64,000 bases of DNA from Streptomyces himastatinicus ATCC 53653 (GTDB lineage Bacteria > Actinomycetota > Actinomycetes > Streptomycetales > Streptomycetaceae): the NCBI RefSeq assembly GCF_000158915.1, contig NZ_GG657754.1, positions 10,140,979-10,204,978 of the forward strand, in the 5' to 3' direction. The notes under the pieces were generated by a model, which was not told the DNA's origin, searched no databases, and saw only the letters and a program-made list of their open reading frames with translations. Positions 17,501-27,082 of this stretch are shown in pieces. A program made the translations under genes and the position numbers. Every line of letters starts with the position of its first letter. Positions within the stretch are counted from its first letter, which is position 1.

Positions 17501-17687
17501 TGACCTGCGCGGGCGTCAGACGGCCCCGGGCGCGGTCGACGATCCCGGCCATGTTGCGCAGGGTCTCCGGGGACAGCACCGACTCCCGGCGGTCGGCGGA
17601 GAACGGGCGGTTACGGTCGGGATCGGCCATCGCCTCGCGGAGCAAACGGCGCAGATTTTCGTCCAGATAGTCCCCCATGGGCCACAT
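14600..17687 (-). pseudogene. TPR-CHAT caspase-like protein, one frame break near 16075
   Basis: About 1,030 residues when rebuilt. The N-terminal two thirds is helical repeats: TPR-like units such as EGHRISLGNLLRMRFEATG, AYSLLGLALLDQY and LLTNLAAVLHTRFQAHG. The C-terminal third is a CHAT protease domain with catalytic histidine in HLACHGSYD and cysteine in YLSACHTAAPG, then the typical GYRHVIGSLWTL. The frame changes where the coding strand reads CTAAAACCACAAG; removing one A gives DDLNHKLTGRAL and one continuous protein. A TTA codon at 15920-15922 (GVLLAQ) suggests bldA-dependent translation. The start ATG at 17687 has a second ATG three codons later and no clear ribosome site. CHAT proteins act as peptidases in effector or conflict systems; no partner or substrate gene is adjacent. 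Confidence 0.8.
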
Positions 17688-17842
17688 TGTGACGCGTGCC
17701 GCACCTCCGCGAGGGCGGAACGGAGTGATCCGCGGCGTACCGCACCGGGTGTACGGCGCGTTGCCGGATACTCCTTGAGAAGCAGGACGGAATCCGTCTG
17801 ATGTCAGCGCCGACGTCGGGATCTCATGCCTAGGGTTCTGTC

Positions 17843-20637
17843 ATGGATCTCCGAAAGGCCCTGCGCGGTCGGCGGCTGCTCGCGACGGTGGCCGCTGTCG
17901 CCGTCCTCGCGGGCACGGGCACCTGGGCCACCGTCGTAGCCGCCGACGACCGGCCGGCCGTGCACCGTACGGACCGGGTGCTGGACATGCCCGGGACGCG
18001 TCTGGACACCTCGTACTTCACCGCGGGCCAGGGCCGCCGTCCCGCGGTGCTGCTCGCCCACGGTTTCGGGGGCAGCAAGGAGGACGTCCGGGAGCAGGCC
18101 GAGGAGCTGGCCCGGGACGGCTACGCCGTCCTGACCTGGTCGGCGCGTGGCTTCGGCACATCGACCGGCAAGATCGGGCTCAACGACCCGGACCATGAGG
18201 TGGCCGACGCCCGGCGGCTGATCGACTGGCTGGCCAAGCGGCCCGAGGTGCGGCTCGACGCCCAGGGCGATCCGCGCGTGGGCGTCGCCGGAGCCTCGTA
18301 CGGCGGGGCGATGTCGCTGCTCGCCGCGGGGTACGACCGACGGGTCGACGCGATCGCGCCCGAGATCACCTACTGGAACCTGGCCGACGCGCTGTTCCCG
18401 AACGGCGTCTTCAAGAAGCTGTGGGCCGGGCTCTTCTTCACCACCGGCTCGGCCGATCTCTCCGGAGGTCAGCAGGGCCAGGACTCCCAGGGCTCCGAGG
18501 ACGAGTCCGGCCCGCAGGGCGGCGGCGGAGGCGGCCAGGGCGGTGCCCAGGGCGGTGGTCAGGAAGGCCAGGGCGGTCAGGCCGCCCCGAGCGCCCCGCC
18601 CGGCGCGGACGGGCGGAACCAGGGCTGCGGCCGGTTCGAGAAGCAGCTGTGCGCGATGTACGAACGCGTCGCGGTCGCCGGGAAGCCGGACGACGCCGCC
18701 CGGCGCATGCTGGAGGCCCGCAGCCCGTCCGCCGTGGCCGACCGGATCAAGGTCCCGACGCTGATCTTCCAGGGCCAGTCCGACTCCCTCTTCCCGCTCG
18801 GCCAGGCCGATGCGATGGCGAAGGCGATCAAGGCCAACGGCGCCCCGGTCGACGTCGACTGGACCGACGGGGGACACGACGGCGGCGACCGCGAGACCGG
18901 GCGGGTCCAGTCCCGCACCCGGGACTGGTTCGACCGCTACCTCAAGAACGACAAGGCCACCGACACCGGGCCCGCCTTCCGGGTCACCCGCTCCGGCGGG
19001 GTCGACTCCACCAACGGCGCGATCCAGCTGCGCGGCGCCACCGGCGACCGCTACCCGGGCCTGGAGGACGGCCGCCGGAACGTGGCGCTGCGCGGCCGCG
19101 AGCAGTCGTTCGCGAACCCGCCCGGCGGCGGACCGCCGTCGGTCTCCACGGTGCCGGGCATCGCCGCGCTGTCCCAGGCGTCCTCGTTCGGGATCGGCGT
19201 CTCCCTCGACGTCCCGGGCCAGTTCGCCCGGTTCGACTCCGCGCCGCTGAAGCAGTCCCTGCGCATCACCGGCACGCCCGAGGTGAAGGTCCGCGTGCGG
19301 GCGGACACCGACGACGCCGTGCTGTTCGCCAAGGTGTACGACGTCGGGCCGGACGGACAGCAGACACTGCCCTCCCAGCTCGTCACCCCCGTTCGCGTCA
19401 CCGACGCGAAGAAGGGGAAGACCGTCACGCTCCGGCTGCCGGCCGTGGACCACGAGGTCATCGCGGGCCACTCGCTGCGACTCGTGCTCGCCTCCACCGA
19501 CCTCGGCTACGCCTCCCCGGACCAGCCCGCCACGTACCGCGTCGCACTCGCGGGCGACGGCCTGAGCGTGCCGACCGCCCCCGGGGTGCACACCGAGCCC
19601 GCCTCGCTGCCGTGGTGGGTGTGGGGGCTGCCGCTGGGCGGCGCCGTGGTGGCGCTCGCCCTGCTGCTGACCGGCAGGCGGCCGACGTCCGCGCCGCCGC
19701 CGGACCCCGCGCTGACCGACGTACCGCTCCAGATCACCGACCTCAGCAAGCGCTACGCCAAGTCCGCCGACCGGTACGCCGTGCGCGACCTCTCCTTCCG
19801 CGTCGAGAAGGGACAGGTGCTCGGACTGCTCGGGCCGAACGGCGCCGGAAAGACCACCACGCTGCGCATGCTGATGGGCCTCATCAGCCCGGACGGCGGG
19901 GAGATCCGCGTCTTCGGCCAGGCCATCAGGCCCGGCGCGCCCGTCCTGTCCCGGGTGGGCGCCTTCGTCGAGGGAGCGGGCTTCCTGCCGCATCTGACCG
20001 GACGGGCCAACCTGGAGCTGTACTGGGGGGCCACCGGGGGGCCCGCCGGAGGACGCGCACCTCGACGAGGGCGCTGGAGATCGACGGACTCGGCGAGGCA
20101 CTGGAGCGCGCGGTGCGCACGTACTCCCAGGGCATGCGGCAGCGGCTCGCCATCGCCCAGGCCATGCTGGGCCTGCCCGATCTGCTCATCCTGGACGAGC
20201 CGACCAACGGCCTCGACCCGCCCCAGATCCGCGAGATGCGCGAGGTGATGATCCGGTACGCGGCCGCAGGCCGCACGGTGATCGTCTCCAGCCATCTCCT
20301 GGCCGAGGTCGAACAGTCCTGCACCCATCTGGTCGTCATGGACCGCGGGCGGCTGGTGCAGGCGGGCCCGGTCGGCGAGATCACCGGCACCGGGGAGAGC
20401 CTGCTGGTCGGCCACGAGGGCGAGCTGAACGACGCCCTGGTCGACAAGGTGAGCGCGCTGCCCGGCATCACCTCCGCGGTGCGCACCGACGCCGGGCTGC
20501 TCGTCCTGGTCGACGGCGCCGCCCCGGCGCGGCTGCTCGCCGAGCTGGTGCGGCTGGAGATCCCGGTGACCAGCTTCGGGCCCAACCGGCGCCTGGAGGA
20601 CGCGTTCCTGACGCTGATCGAAGGAGGATCCGCATGA
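17843..20637 (+). pseudogene. Extracellular S15/CocE-like hydrolase fused to ABC ATPase, frame broken near 20060
   Basis: One polypeptide of about 930 residues when rebuilt. An N-terminal helix (LLATVAAVAVLAGTGTW) anchors an alpha/beta hydrolase: LLAHGFGGSK, nucleophile GASYGGAMSLLA (Ser), DGGHDGGDR (His), with a Gly/Gln-rich insert at about 205-255 and a beta-sandwich resembling X-Pro dipeptidyl-peptidase C-terminal domains. A second helix (LPWWVWGLPLGGAVVALALLL) leads into a cytoplasmic ABC ATPase: Walker A LGPNGAGKTTT, signature YSQGMRQRLAIAQA, Walker B LLILDEPTNGLDP. The domains before and just past Walker A are in one frame, so the fusion is directly seen. Between about 20025 and 20076, in G runs, the frame moves in a way explained by two extra G bases. 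Stop overlaps the permease start (ATGA). Confidence 0.82.
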
Positions 20638-21509
20638 GCAGCTCCGTGAGCCCCGTGAGTTCCGTTACGGAGGCGGCGCCCGGCTACCGGGCGCGCCACA
20701 CCCTGCCCCTGCGGGTCGAGGCGGTACGGCAGCTGCGCCGGCGCCGCACCCTGGTGATGGGCGTGGTGCTGGCCGCGCTGCCGTTCGTCCTCGTCGCCGC
20801 GTTCGCGATCGGCGGTACGCCCGAGGGGCGGAACGACCGGGTCAGCCTGATGGACACCGCCACCTCCTCGGGCGCCAACCTCGCCGCCACCGCGCTCTTC
20901 GTCTCGGCGGCCTTCCTGCTGGTCGTGCCCGTGGCGCTGTTCTGCGGTGACACCGTCGCCTCGGAGGCCAACTGGTCCTCGCTGCGCTATCTGCTGGCCG
21001 CGCCCGTGCCCCGGGCGCGGCTGCTGGCCGGAAAGCTGGCCGTGGCGCTGGCGTTCAGCGCGGCCGCGATGGTGCTGCTGCCGCTCGTCGCGCTGCTGGT
21101 GGGGACGGTGGCGTACGGCTGGGGGCCGCTGAGCCTGCCCACCGGGGGCGAGCTGGCCACGGGCGATGCCCTCGCCCGGCTCGCCCTGGTGGTCACGTAC
21201 ATCTTCCTGTCCCAGCTCATCACCGCCGCCCTCGCGTTCTGGCTCTCGACCGTCACCGACGCACCGCTGGGTGCGGTGGGCGGCGCGGTCGGGCTGACCA
21301 TCGTGGGCAATGTGCTGGACGCCGTCACGGCGCTGGGCTCCTGGCGCGAGTTCCTGCCCGCGCACTGGCAGTTCGCCTGGGCCGACGCACTCCAGCCCCA
21401 ACTGGAGTGGGGCGGAATGCTGAAGGGCACGGCGGTGTCGGTGGCGTACGCGCTGGTGCTCTTCGCCCTCGCCTTCCGCGGCTTCGGCCGGAAGGACGTG
21501 GTGTCCTAG
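20634..21509 (+). CDS. ABC transporter permease (ABC-2 type)
   Basis: 291-residue membrane protein with about six helices: TLVMGVVLAALPFVLVAAF, LFVSAAFLLVVPVALFCG, LAFSAAAMVLLPLVALLVG, LVVTYIFLSQLITAALAFW and later helices. The motif DTVASEANWSSLRYLLAAPVPRARLLAGK between helices 2 and 3 (only the part SEANWSSLRYLL need be noted) is typical of ABC-2 permeases that work with DrrA-like ATPases. It overlaps the ATPase-hydrolase gene by four bases, so the two proteins form one exporter. Cargo is unknown; coupling to an extracellular hydrolase suggests export of a peptide or ester that is then processed. Confidence 0.85.
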   Translation: MSSSVSPVSSVTEAAPGYRARHTLPLRVEAVRQLRRRRTLVMGVVLAALPFVLVAAFAIGGTPEGRNDRVSLMDTATSSGANLAATALFVSAAFLLVVPVALFCGDTVASEANWSSLRYLLAAPVPRARLLAGKLAVALAFSAAAMVLLPLVALLVGTVAYGWGPLSLPTGGELATGDALARLALVVTYIFLSQLITAALAFWLSTVTDAPLGAVGGAVGLTIVGNVLDAVTALGSWREFLPAHWQFAWADALQPQLEWGGMLKGTAVSVAYALVLFALAFRGFGRKDVVS

Positions 21510-21515
21510 GGGCCC

Positions 21516-22700
21516 TCAGTAGTCCTTGAGGGTCAGCGAGTCGACCAGCTTGTAGAAGTCCTCCACGTAGAAGTCCTCCGGGGCGAACTCGTCCTGGCCC
21601 GTCCCGGTGGCCTCGGCTTCCATCCGCTCCCGGTTCTCCAGGGCGAGATTCTGGTTGGCGGTCACGAAGTCGCGCAGCTCCCGCTCGTAGGCGGCGAAGG
21701 CCGTGGTGTGGTCACCACCCGCGGCCTTCAGCTCACCCGCCAGGACGTACGCCCCGATCAGGGCCATGGAGGTGCCCTGGCCGGAGGCGGGCGAGCCGCA
21801 GTAGCCCGCGTCGCCGAGCAGCGCCACCCGGCCACGGGACCAGGAGTCCATATGGATCTGGGCGACCGCGTCGAAGTGGAAGTCGGGCGCTCCCCACATG
21901 TACTCCAGCAGCCGTGGAACCTCCCAGCCCGCGCTCGCGTACCGCTCGGCGATCAGCTGTTTGTGCTCCGAGGAGGTCCGTTCGCCGAGGATCCGGGCGG
22001 GCGGCTCGTCCGAGTCGAATCCGACGAAAACCCTTGCCTCGGTGTTGTCACGGACGCTCATCACCATCGCGCCCCACGCGCTGCTGTCCTTCGTCAGGTA
22101 GGCCACCTGCCAGCGGTCCAGGCCGAGATAGTTCGGCACGGTCCACACCGCCAGATAACTCCCCAGTGGGCGGAGGAAGTTCTCTTCGGGGCCGAATACC
22201 AGCCCCCGGGTGCTGGAGTGCACTCCGTCGGCGGCCACCACCAGATCGAAGGTGCGCGACACACCGCTGCGGAAGGTGACGGCCACTTCGTCGGGACCCT
22301 GGGCGAGTGCGGCGATCGAGTCGTCGAAGAGATATTCGATGTTCTTTCCTCCCGCGCCCACGAGAATCGTCGCCAGATCGTCGCGGAGAATCTCGACGTC
22401 GGGGCGGTCGAGCTGCCCGCCGCTCATGGTGCGTTCGGTGGTGCTGGACAGTTCCTTTCCGTCCTCGTCGACCGTCGACATACCGCGCAGACCGGTGCTG
22501 TGGGCGCGGACCTCCTCCAGGACTCCCATGCGCTCGCACACCTCCAGCGCCGTGCCCCGGACATCGATGGCCTGCCCGCCGGGCCGCAGCCGGGCGCTCC
22601 GCTCCACCACGGTGACCTCGTATCCGTAGCGGTCCAGCCAGTACGCCAGAGCCGGTCCGGCGACACTGGCGCCGGAAATCAGGACTCGCATATTCCGCAT
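21516..22700 (-). CDS. FAD-dependent aromatic-type monooxygenase
   Basis: 394-residue class A flavoprotein hydroxylase (TetX/PHBH fold). It has the dinucleotide-binding motif VLISGASVAGPALAYWL, the DG motif in LVVAADGVHSSTR and the second FAD motif VALLGDAGYCGSP. The ATG at 22700 follows GGAG with six-base spacing; an upstream in-frame extension has no family resemblance and is rejected. NAD(P)H-dependent hydroxylation of a small aromatic or polyketide-like molecule is the family reaction, sometimes antibiotic inactivation. It stands alone, convergent with the ABC permease (six bases apart), so the substrate cannot be inferred from context. Confidence 0.87.
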   Translation of the reverse strand: MRNMRVLISGASVAGPALAYWLDRYGYEVTVVERSARLRPGGQAIDVRGTALEVCERMGVLEEVRAHSTGLRGMSTVDEDGKELSSTTERTMSGGQLDRPDVEILRDDLATILVGAGGKNIEYLFDDSIAALAQGPDEVAVTFRSGVSRTFDLVVAADGVHSSTRGLVFGPEENFLRPLGSYLAVWTVPNYLGLDRWQVAYLTKDSSAWGAMVMSVRDNTEARVFVGFDSDEPPARILGERTSSEHKQLIAERYASAGWEVPRLLEYMWGAPDFHFDAVAQIHMDSWSRGRVALLGDAGYCGSPASGQGTSMALIGAYVLAGELKAAGGDHTTAFAAYERELRDFVTANQNLALENRERMEAEATGTGQDEFAPEDFYVEDFYKLVDSLTLKDY

Positions 22701-23329
22701 CGTGAACTCCTTTTCCGTCCCCCGAAACCTTCTGCTCGTAAGAGTGAGCGATGCCACCGACACCGCACCGACGCACCGCCTATGCGGCACCGACAGGACA
22801 CCGACGAGATGCCGACGGGACGCCGACGGGACGCCGACAAGGCCGAACGCCGCGGGATCTACCTGCGCGCAGTGATCGATTAATGAGAGTGTTACCTGAT
22901 GGTGTTGTGCGGTTCTGTTGTCATCGATGAGACTGGGGTTTCCGACTGGCCCGTACAAAAAGCCGGTTGGTCGCACTGGTGACGTTCGGTCCTCCCCCCA
23001 CGATCCGAACAAGGATGGGCCCCATGCACACTTCGCTGGAACACGCTCGCGTGTCCCGCGGCCCGGCAAGAGCGGTACGCGCCTGTTCCGGGCAGCGCCG
23101 GAGACCCGGCCCTTGCGGCCGCGGACCGGCCACGGCCTCCGCGTAGCAACGCCGAAAACCCTCACGCGAAGCCTCACCAACGGCGATTCGCCATTCCACA
23201 GGCCCCTCGGGCGGCTATTCGGTCGCGCTCGGCATATGCCCCCGCGCGGACGGCATTCCGTATGCCCCGGCATAGCGCCCCGGTGTCCCGTTCGGTGACG
23301 CACGACCTGGCAAGGAAGGAAATCCTCAG
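22701..23329. other. 629-bp divergent intergenic region with short tandem repeat
   Basis: No supported gene. It must contain promoters for the monooxygenase (left) and the glycosyltransferase operon (right). An 11-bp unit GCCGACGGGAC is repeated perfectly twice with a degenerate third copy (22811-22843). An A/T-richer stretch around 22875-22925 is a plausible promoter zone. No riboswitch or RNA fold was convincing by eye. Confidence 0.5.
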
Positions 23330-25711
23330 GTGCTGATTTCGCACCATCCGCGGTCACTCGAATCATCCGAAACATCGTCCGAAGGAACGTCCGGAGGATC
23401 GGCCGAACCCGGCGCGTCCGGGACGCCCCAGGCCATCGCCGACGGCCCGAGCGGACATGTGCTGGCGGTCGGCGATCCCGGCCCGGGCATCGACCGGCTG
23501 ACCCGGACCCTGGTGTCCGCGGGCCACGAGGTGAGCCACGCCCGGCCCGGCGACGTGGACCGACAGCTCCGGCAGACCCCGCCCGACGCCATCGTCGCCC
23601 TCGACGGCAGCGACGACGGGCTGGAGGTGATCCGCGAGGTCCGTGCCGCCCCCGCGGGCCGGGCGCTGCCCCTGCTCATGGTCACCACGGACCCCGGGCC
23701 CACCGGCGTCGCCGACATGCTGCGCGGCGGCGCCGACGACTGCGTACCGGACACCTCCGACCCCGTCGAACTGGCCGCCCGCATCGAGGCCAAGCTGCGC
23801 CGGGTCCCGGTGCCGGTCGAGAACCTGCTGCTGGACCCGCGTACCGGCCTGTACTCCCAGCCGCACTTCCTGGGCGAACTCGACCGGGAACTCAAGCGCG
23901 CCGACGACAGCCGCAGCGGCGGCGTCGTGGCCATGGTCGGCGTCGCCGAGATGGCCGCGCTGGAGGTCCGGCTGGGGCCGCGGGTGCGCCGCGAGGTCGC
24001 CGAGCGGCTGGCCGGCGTGGCGGAGAAGCTGGGCGGGGTGTGCGACCGGCTCGGCTGGGACGACGACGGGCGGCTGCTGATGCTGATGCCCGGCGTTGAC
24101 GAGGACACCGCGCGCGGCGCCCTCCAGCAGTTCGCCAACACCGTGGCCGGCACCCGCTTCGTCGTCGCCGACGAGAACGTGCGGCTGACCCCCGCCATCG
24201 GCTGGACCCCGCTCACCGACTGCCCCGACCGCCACCAAGCCGTGGACCAGGCCCGGGACGCGGTGGCCGAGTCCATCCGCCACCGGGATCTGCGCCCGGT
24301 CAAGTACGCGGCCTGGATGCGCGGCGCCCCCCGCGCACGACGCCGTGTCACCGTGGCGGTGCAGGCCCTGCTGTCGGCCCTCTCGCCCTTATTCGTCCTC
24401 GTCCTCGGCGTGGCCATCCCCTTCGTGTTCTACCAGCAGATGTACGAACTGGGCTGGGACATCGGATCGGCGGCCTACTGGGTGGTGGTCGGCGGTCTCA
24501 TCGTCTCCGCGGTGCTCATCGTGCTGGAGTGCCTCTTCTCGCTCGACGCCGCGTCCCGCCCCGAGCGGCCCGCGCAGCCGTATCCACCGGCCAGCGCCGT
24601 CATCGCCGCCTATCTCCCCAATGAGGCCGCGACCATCGTCGACACCGTCGAATCGTTCCTGCGGCTGGACTACCCCAACGAGCTCGAAATCGTGCTCGCC
24701 TACAACACCCCGCACCCGATGCCCGTCGAGGACACCCTCCGGGACATGGCCCGCAGCGATCCGCGTCTGGTGCTGCTGCCGGTGGCGGGATCCACCTCCA
24801 AGGCGCAGAACATCAACGCCGCCGTCACCCGGGTGCGCGGCGACATGGTCGGCATCTTCGACGCCGACCACCACCCGGCCCCCGACGCCTTCAAGAACGC
24901 CTGGCACTGGCTGTCCCACGGGTACGACGTGGTCCAGGGCCACTGCGTGATCCGCAACGGTGACAGCTCCTGGGTCGCCAAGCTGGTGGGCGTGGAGTTC
25001 GAGGCCATCTACGCCGTCAGCCACCCGGGCCGCACCCGGCTCTACACCTTCGGCGTCTTCGGCGGCTCCAACGGCTTCTGGCGCACCGATCTGCTCGCCC
25101 GCACCCGGATGCACGGCTCGATGCTCACCGAGGACATCGACGCCACCATGCGCGCCCTCCACGAGGGCGCCAAAATCGCCACCGACCGCACCCTCGTCTC
25201 CCGCGAGCTGGCGCCCACCACCGTCAAGGCGCTGTGGAACCAGCGGTCGCGCTGGGCCCAGGGCTGGCTCCAGGTGTCGCTCAAGTACCTGTGGCCCGCG
25301 CTGCGTTCGTCTGCCTTCACCTTCCGGCAGAAGGCGGGGCTGTTCGTCCTCCTCGGCTGGCGTGAGGTGCAGCCGTGGCTGACCCTCCAGATCCTGCCCG
25401 TCCTGCTGTACGCGGCCTGGCGCGCGGGCGGCCCCGGTGAACTCGACTGGGCGGTGCCGATCGGCCTGCTGGCCACGCTGGTGACGCTCTCCGCCGGAGT
25501 GGTGCAGGCGCTGTTCGCGTGGCGGCTGGCGATACCCGAACTGCGCCGCCGCAGGGCGTGGTTCTGGCGGTATCTCTTCGTGGCGACCTTCTTCTACAGC
25601 CACTTCAAGAACATCGTGGCCCGTCAGGCGCTCCTCAAGGAGGTGCTGCGGGACCAGCAGTGGCGGGTCACCCCGCGGTCCGGCGGCGGCAAGGCGGTGC
25701 CCCGCGCATGA
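23330..25711 (+). CDS. Receiver/GGDEF-like domains fused to a membrane GT2 glycosyltransferase
   Basis: 793 residues. Segments: disordered Ser/Glu-rich head (1-40); a receiver-like domain from GHVLAVGDPG to about 135, without clear acidic pocket; a GGDEF-like domain from DPRTGLYSQPHFL (about 168) to 300, where the GG(D/E)EF loop is replaced by GWDDDGRLL, so cyclase activity is unlikely; two transmembrane helices (about 345-405); then a processive GT2 domain with SAVIAAYLPNEA, GIFDADHHPAPDA, MLTEDIDATM and QRSRWAQGW (the D, D, TED and QxxRW motifs), and further helices. It resembles cellulose- and hyaluronan-synthase-type enzymes that make and extrude polysaccharide. GTG start after AAGGAAGGA. 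TTA codon at 24389-24391. Its stop overlaps the acyltransferase start. Polymer identity unknown. Confidence 0.88.
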   Translation: MLISHHPRSLESSETSSEGTSGGSAEPGASGTPQAIADGPSGHVLAVGDPGPGIDRLTRTLVSAGHEVSHARPGDVDRQLRQTPPDAIVALDGSDDGLEVIREVRAAPAGRALPLLMVTTDPGPTGVADMLRGGADDCVPDTSDPVELAARIEAKLRRVPVPVENLLLDPRTGLYSQPHFLGELDRELKRADDSRSGGVVAMVGVAEMAALEVRLGPRVRREVAERLAGVAEKLGGVCDRLGWDDDGRLLMLMPGVDEDTARGALQQFANTVAGTRFVVADENVRLTPAIGWTPLTDCPDRHQAVDQARDAVAESIRHRDLRPVKYAAWMRGAPRARRRVTVAVQALLSALSPLFVLVLGVAIPFVFYQQMYELGWDIGSAAYWVVVGGLIVSAVLIVLECLFSLDAASRPERPAQPYPPASAVIAAYLPNEAATIVDTVESFLRLDYPNELEIVLAYNTPHPMPVEDTLRDMARSDPRLVLLPVAGSTSKAQNINAAVTRVRGDMVGIFDADHHPAPDAFKNAWHWLSHGYDVVQGHCVIRNGDSSWVAKLVGVEFEAIYAVSHPGRTRLYTFGVFGGSNGFWRTDLLARTRMHGSMLTEDIDATMRALHEGAKIATDRTLVSRELAPTTVKALWNQRSRWAQGWLQVSLKYLWPALRSSAFTFRQKAGLFVLLGWREVQPWLTLQILPVLLYAAWRAGGPGELDWAVPIGLLATLVTLSAGVVQALFAWRLAIPELRRRRAWFWRYLFVATFFYSHFKNIVARQALLKEVLRDQQWRVTPRSGGGKAVPRA

Positions 25712-26958
25712 GCACCCTGTCCACGGTCAACAACAACACCCACCACCCCGCCGCGTCCACGGCCGTGAAACCGGCGCAGTCGGCGACCGGCCGCCGCCGC
25801 AACGGTGAGATCCAGGGCTACCGCGGGCTGGCCGCGATGGCCACGGTCGTCTTCCACGTGTGGCAGCAGTACTTCACGTACGACCAGGACGGCTCCCACG
25901 CCCCGGTGGCCAACCCCTACGCGAACGCGCTCGTCTCGCTCGAGGTCATCGACTTCTTCTTCGTCCTCTCCGCGTATCTGCTGACCCTGTCGTACGCGCG
26001 GGCCGCGATCGACGGCGGCTCGACCAAACCCGCCCGGGTGTTCCTCTTCCGGCGCGCCATCCGCATCGTGCCGCTGTACTTCCTCGCCATCCTGTTCATC
26101 TGGGCGACCCGCAATCCGTCCCTGCCAGGAGACTGGGCCGACCTGCTCCGGCATCTCACCTTCACCCAGGTGTTCGACAAGGAGCAGATCTTCTACACCA
26201 TCGGCCCCACCTGGTCGTTGTCGCTGGAGATCATGTTCTATCTGGCGCTCGTCGCACTCGGCCCGCTGGCCGCCCGCGCCTGCCGGCTGCTGCGGAGCAG
26301 GGCCGCGCGGGTGGCGGTGTGCGCCGCCGGATGCGCGCTGCTGTACATCGGGCCGATGGTCTGGATCGCCGTCGCACACTACGGGTTCGAGGTGCCGTAC
26401 ACCGAATGGCCGGTGTACTTCGGGCCGCAGGCCCGCTTCGGCGGGTTCGCGGCGGGCATGGGGCTCGCGGTTCTGACGGTCGCCCTCGGCGACCGCGGAC
26501 GGCTCGGCCCGAAGGTGACGATCCCGCTGCGCGTGGCGCCGCTCGTGGCCCTGTACGTGCTGTCGCTGCTCAGCGCGGGCCCCGAGGACTTCGCCACCAC
26601 CTTCTACCATCCGCTCTCCGCCGTGCTGTGGACCGTGCTGCTGTTCGCCACCCTCCATGTGCGGAAACCGGGGCGCTGGGAAGCGTGGCTGTCGGCCCGG
26701 TGGCTCACCGCGATCGGACTGGCCAGCTACAGCCTCTTCGTCTGGCACGAGCCCATCATGCTCGGCCTCTACGAGGGCGGACTGCTGCCGCCCGCGGGCC
26801 AGGAGGGCTTCCCGTTCGCCGTGCTGATCGTGCTGGTGGTGGCGCTGGCCGCGGCGTTGGTGAGCTACTGGGTCATCGAGTACCCGGCGAGCCTGCTCGG
26901 GCGGCTGAAGGACGCCAAGGGGCGGTCGCGGGACTTCTATCCGGAGGTGGCGCGGTAG
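25708..26958 (+). CDS. Acyltransferase-3 family membrane O-acyltransferase
   Basis: 416 residues with about ten membrane helices. It starts with a Thr/Asn-rich tail and then EIQGYRGLAAMATVVFHVWQ, the acyltransferase-3 opening with the catalytic histidine in VVFHVW. Later blocks are FDKEQIFYTIGPTWSLSLEI, typical of OafA-like enzymes, and LASYSLFVWHEPIM near the end. ATGA overlap with the upstream GT2 gene shows translational coupling, so it most likely adds acetyl or succinyl groups to the polysaccharide made by that enzyme. A 49-base hairpin follows. Confidence 0.88.
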   Translation: MSTLSTVNNNTHHPAASTAVKPAQSATGRRRNGEIQGYRGLAAMATVVFHVWQQYFTYDQDGSHAPVANPYANALVSLEVIDFFFVLSAYLLTLSYARAAIDGGSTKPARVFLFRRAIRIVPLYFLAILFIWATRNPSLPGDWADLLRHLTFTQVFDKEQIFYTIGPTWSLSLEIMFYLALVALGPLAARACRLLRSRAARVAVCAAGCALLYIGPMVWIAVAHYGFEVPYTEWPVYFGPQARFGGFAAGMGLAVLTVALGDRGRLGPKVTIPLRVAPLVALYVLSLLSAGPEDFATTFYHPLSAVLWTVLLFATLHVRKPGRWEAWLSARWLTAIGLASYSLFVWHEPIMLGLYEGGLLPPAGQEGFPFAVLIVLVVALAAALVSYWVIEYPASLLGRLKDAKGRSRDFYPEVAR

Positions 26959-26985
26959 CAACCTGCCACAGTAAGTGCTGGTGTG

Positions 26986-27034
26986 TCACGTGTTGTCCCC
27001 GGTGTGCGGCTCTTCGCACACCGGGGACACGTGA
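26986..27034. terminator. Long hairpin after acyltransferase gene
   Basis: TCACGTGT and TCCCCGGTGTGCG pair with CGCACACCGGGGA and CACGTGA around a GCTCTT loop, with a two-base bulge. It starts 28 bases after the acyltransferase stop. No T-tract follows; strong enough to end transcription or protect the 3' end. Confidence 0.75.
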
Positions 27035-27082
27035 CTATGATCTGGCTTGTTCTTGACGTCATAACGGGGAGACATCAGCGAT

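Noticed and set aside
22701..23375. N-terminal extension of the FAD monooxygenase in the same frame
   Set aside because: The extension has no similarity to the family, and a good GGAG site precedes ATG 22700.
23330..25711. Active diguanylate cyclase
   Set aside because: The GG(D/E)EF loop is absent (GWDDDGRLL), so cyclase activity is unlikely although the fold is present.
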